Positions 12,760-12,859 of a DNA stretch of 12,859 bases are shown here, piece by piece (position 1 is the stretch's first letter; each line of letters opens with the position of its first letter). Source of the stretch: Nodosilinea sp. BSH.14 (GTDB lineage Bacteria > Cyanobacteriota > Cyanobacteriia > Phormidesmidales > Phormidesmidaceae); assembly GCA_023264315.1 (NCBI GenBank), contig JALQST010000042.1:1-12859 (forward strand), in the 5' to 3' direction. The translations under genes were made by a program, and so were the position numbers. Below the pieces are notes generated by a model that saw only the letters and a list, made by a program, of their open reading frames with translations, was not told the DNA's origin and ran no database searches.

Positions 12760-12859
12760 ATTCTTGACCACAGGGGGCCAATTAGACAACACCCTAGTGT
12801 TCAGTCAATTATTTATTGATGGGTAGAGATGGTGCAACTTTACCCTGGCATCTGCCGTT

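Overview
The window looks like chromosomal DNA from a cyanobacterium with a fairly GC-rich genome. The firmest markers are a 35-residue photosystem I subunit VIII gene (psaI), a SigF-type group 3 sigma factor close to the cyanobacterial family, and several small proteins of cyanobacterial type. A filamentous Leptolyngbya-like lineage would fit, but that is an impression, not a demonstration. I see no transposase, integrase, phage gene, CRISPR array, tRNA or rRNA.

Layout, left to right. (1) 1-917, minus: the 5' part of a urea/branched-chain amino acid type ABC permease, best read as urtB, running off the left edge. (2) 1102-1134: a perfect 15-bp-stem palindrome, then sigF on the minus strand (1188-1973). 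(3) A divergent intergenic region, then on the plus strand a HAD-superfamily hydrolase ending in a 15-bp tandem repeat with in-frame stop codons, and a YihY/BrkB-type membrane protein (3332-4264). (4) Minus strand: cobS (adenosylcobinamide-GDP ribazoletransferase), then an ABC transporter ATPase of the Fe3+/spermidine class with a Fur-box-like sequence upstream. (5) An unrecognised 151-aa protein on plus, convergent with psaI on minus. psaI has its own ribosome binding site, a good intrinsic terminator and an HLR1-like (RpaB) element upstream. (6) Divergent from psaI, a plus-strand cluster ureA - S41-family peptidase-like gene - ureB. The peptidase gene overlaps ureB by ATGA and carries ureB's strong Shine-Dalgarno. 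ureC does not follow. (7) Two small minus-strand proteins of unknown function (9615-9908 and 9974-10234). (8) Minus-strand lpdA and trpC, overlapping by ATGA.

Nitrogen supply from urea is the recurring theme: urtB at one end and urease gamma and beta subunits 7 kb away. Both loci are atypical. urtB has sigF upstream where urtA usually sits, and the urease pair is interrupted by an S41 peptidase homologue. The remaining genes are housekeeping: photosystem I, cobalamin assembly, tryptophan synthesis, lipoamide dehydrogenase and probably iron import.

The most unusual feature is the ureA-S41-ureB arrangement. Next are the solitary psaI unit with its candidate control sites, the Fur-box-like site before an ATPase lacking partner genes, and the tandem stop-codon repeat.
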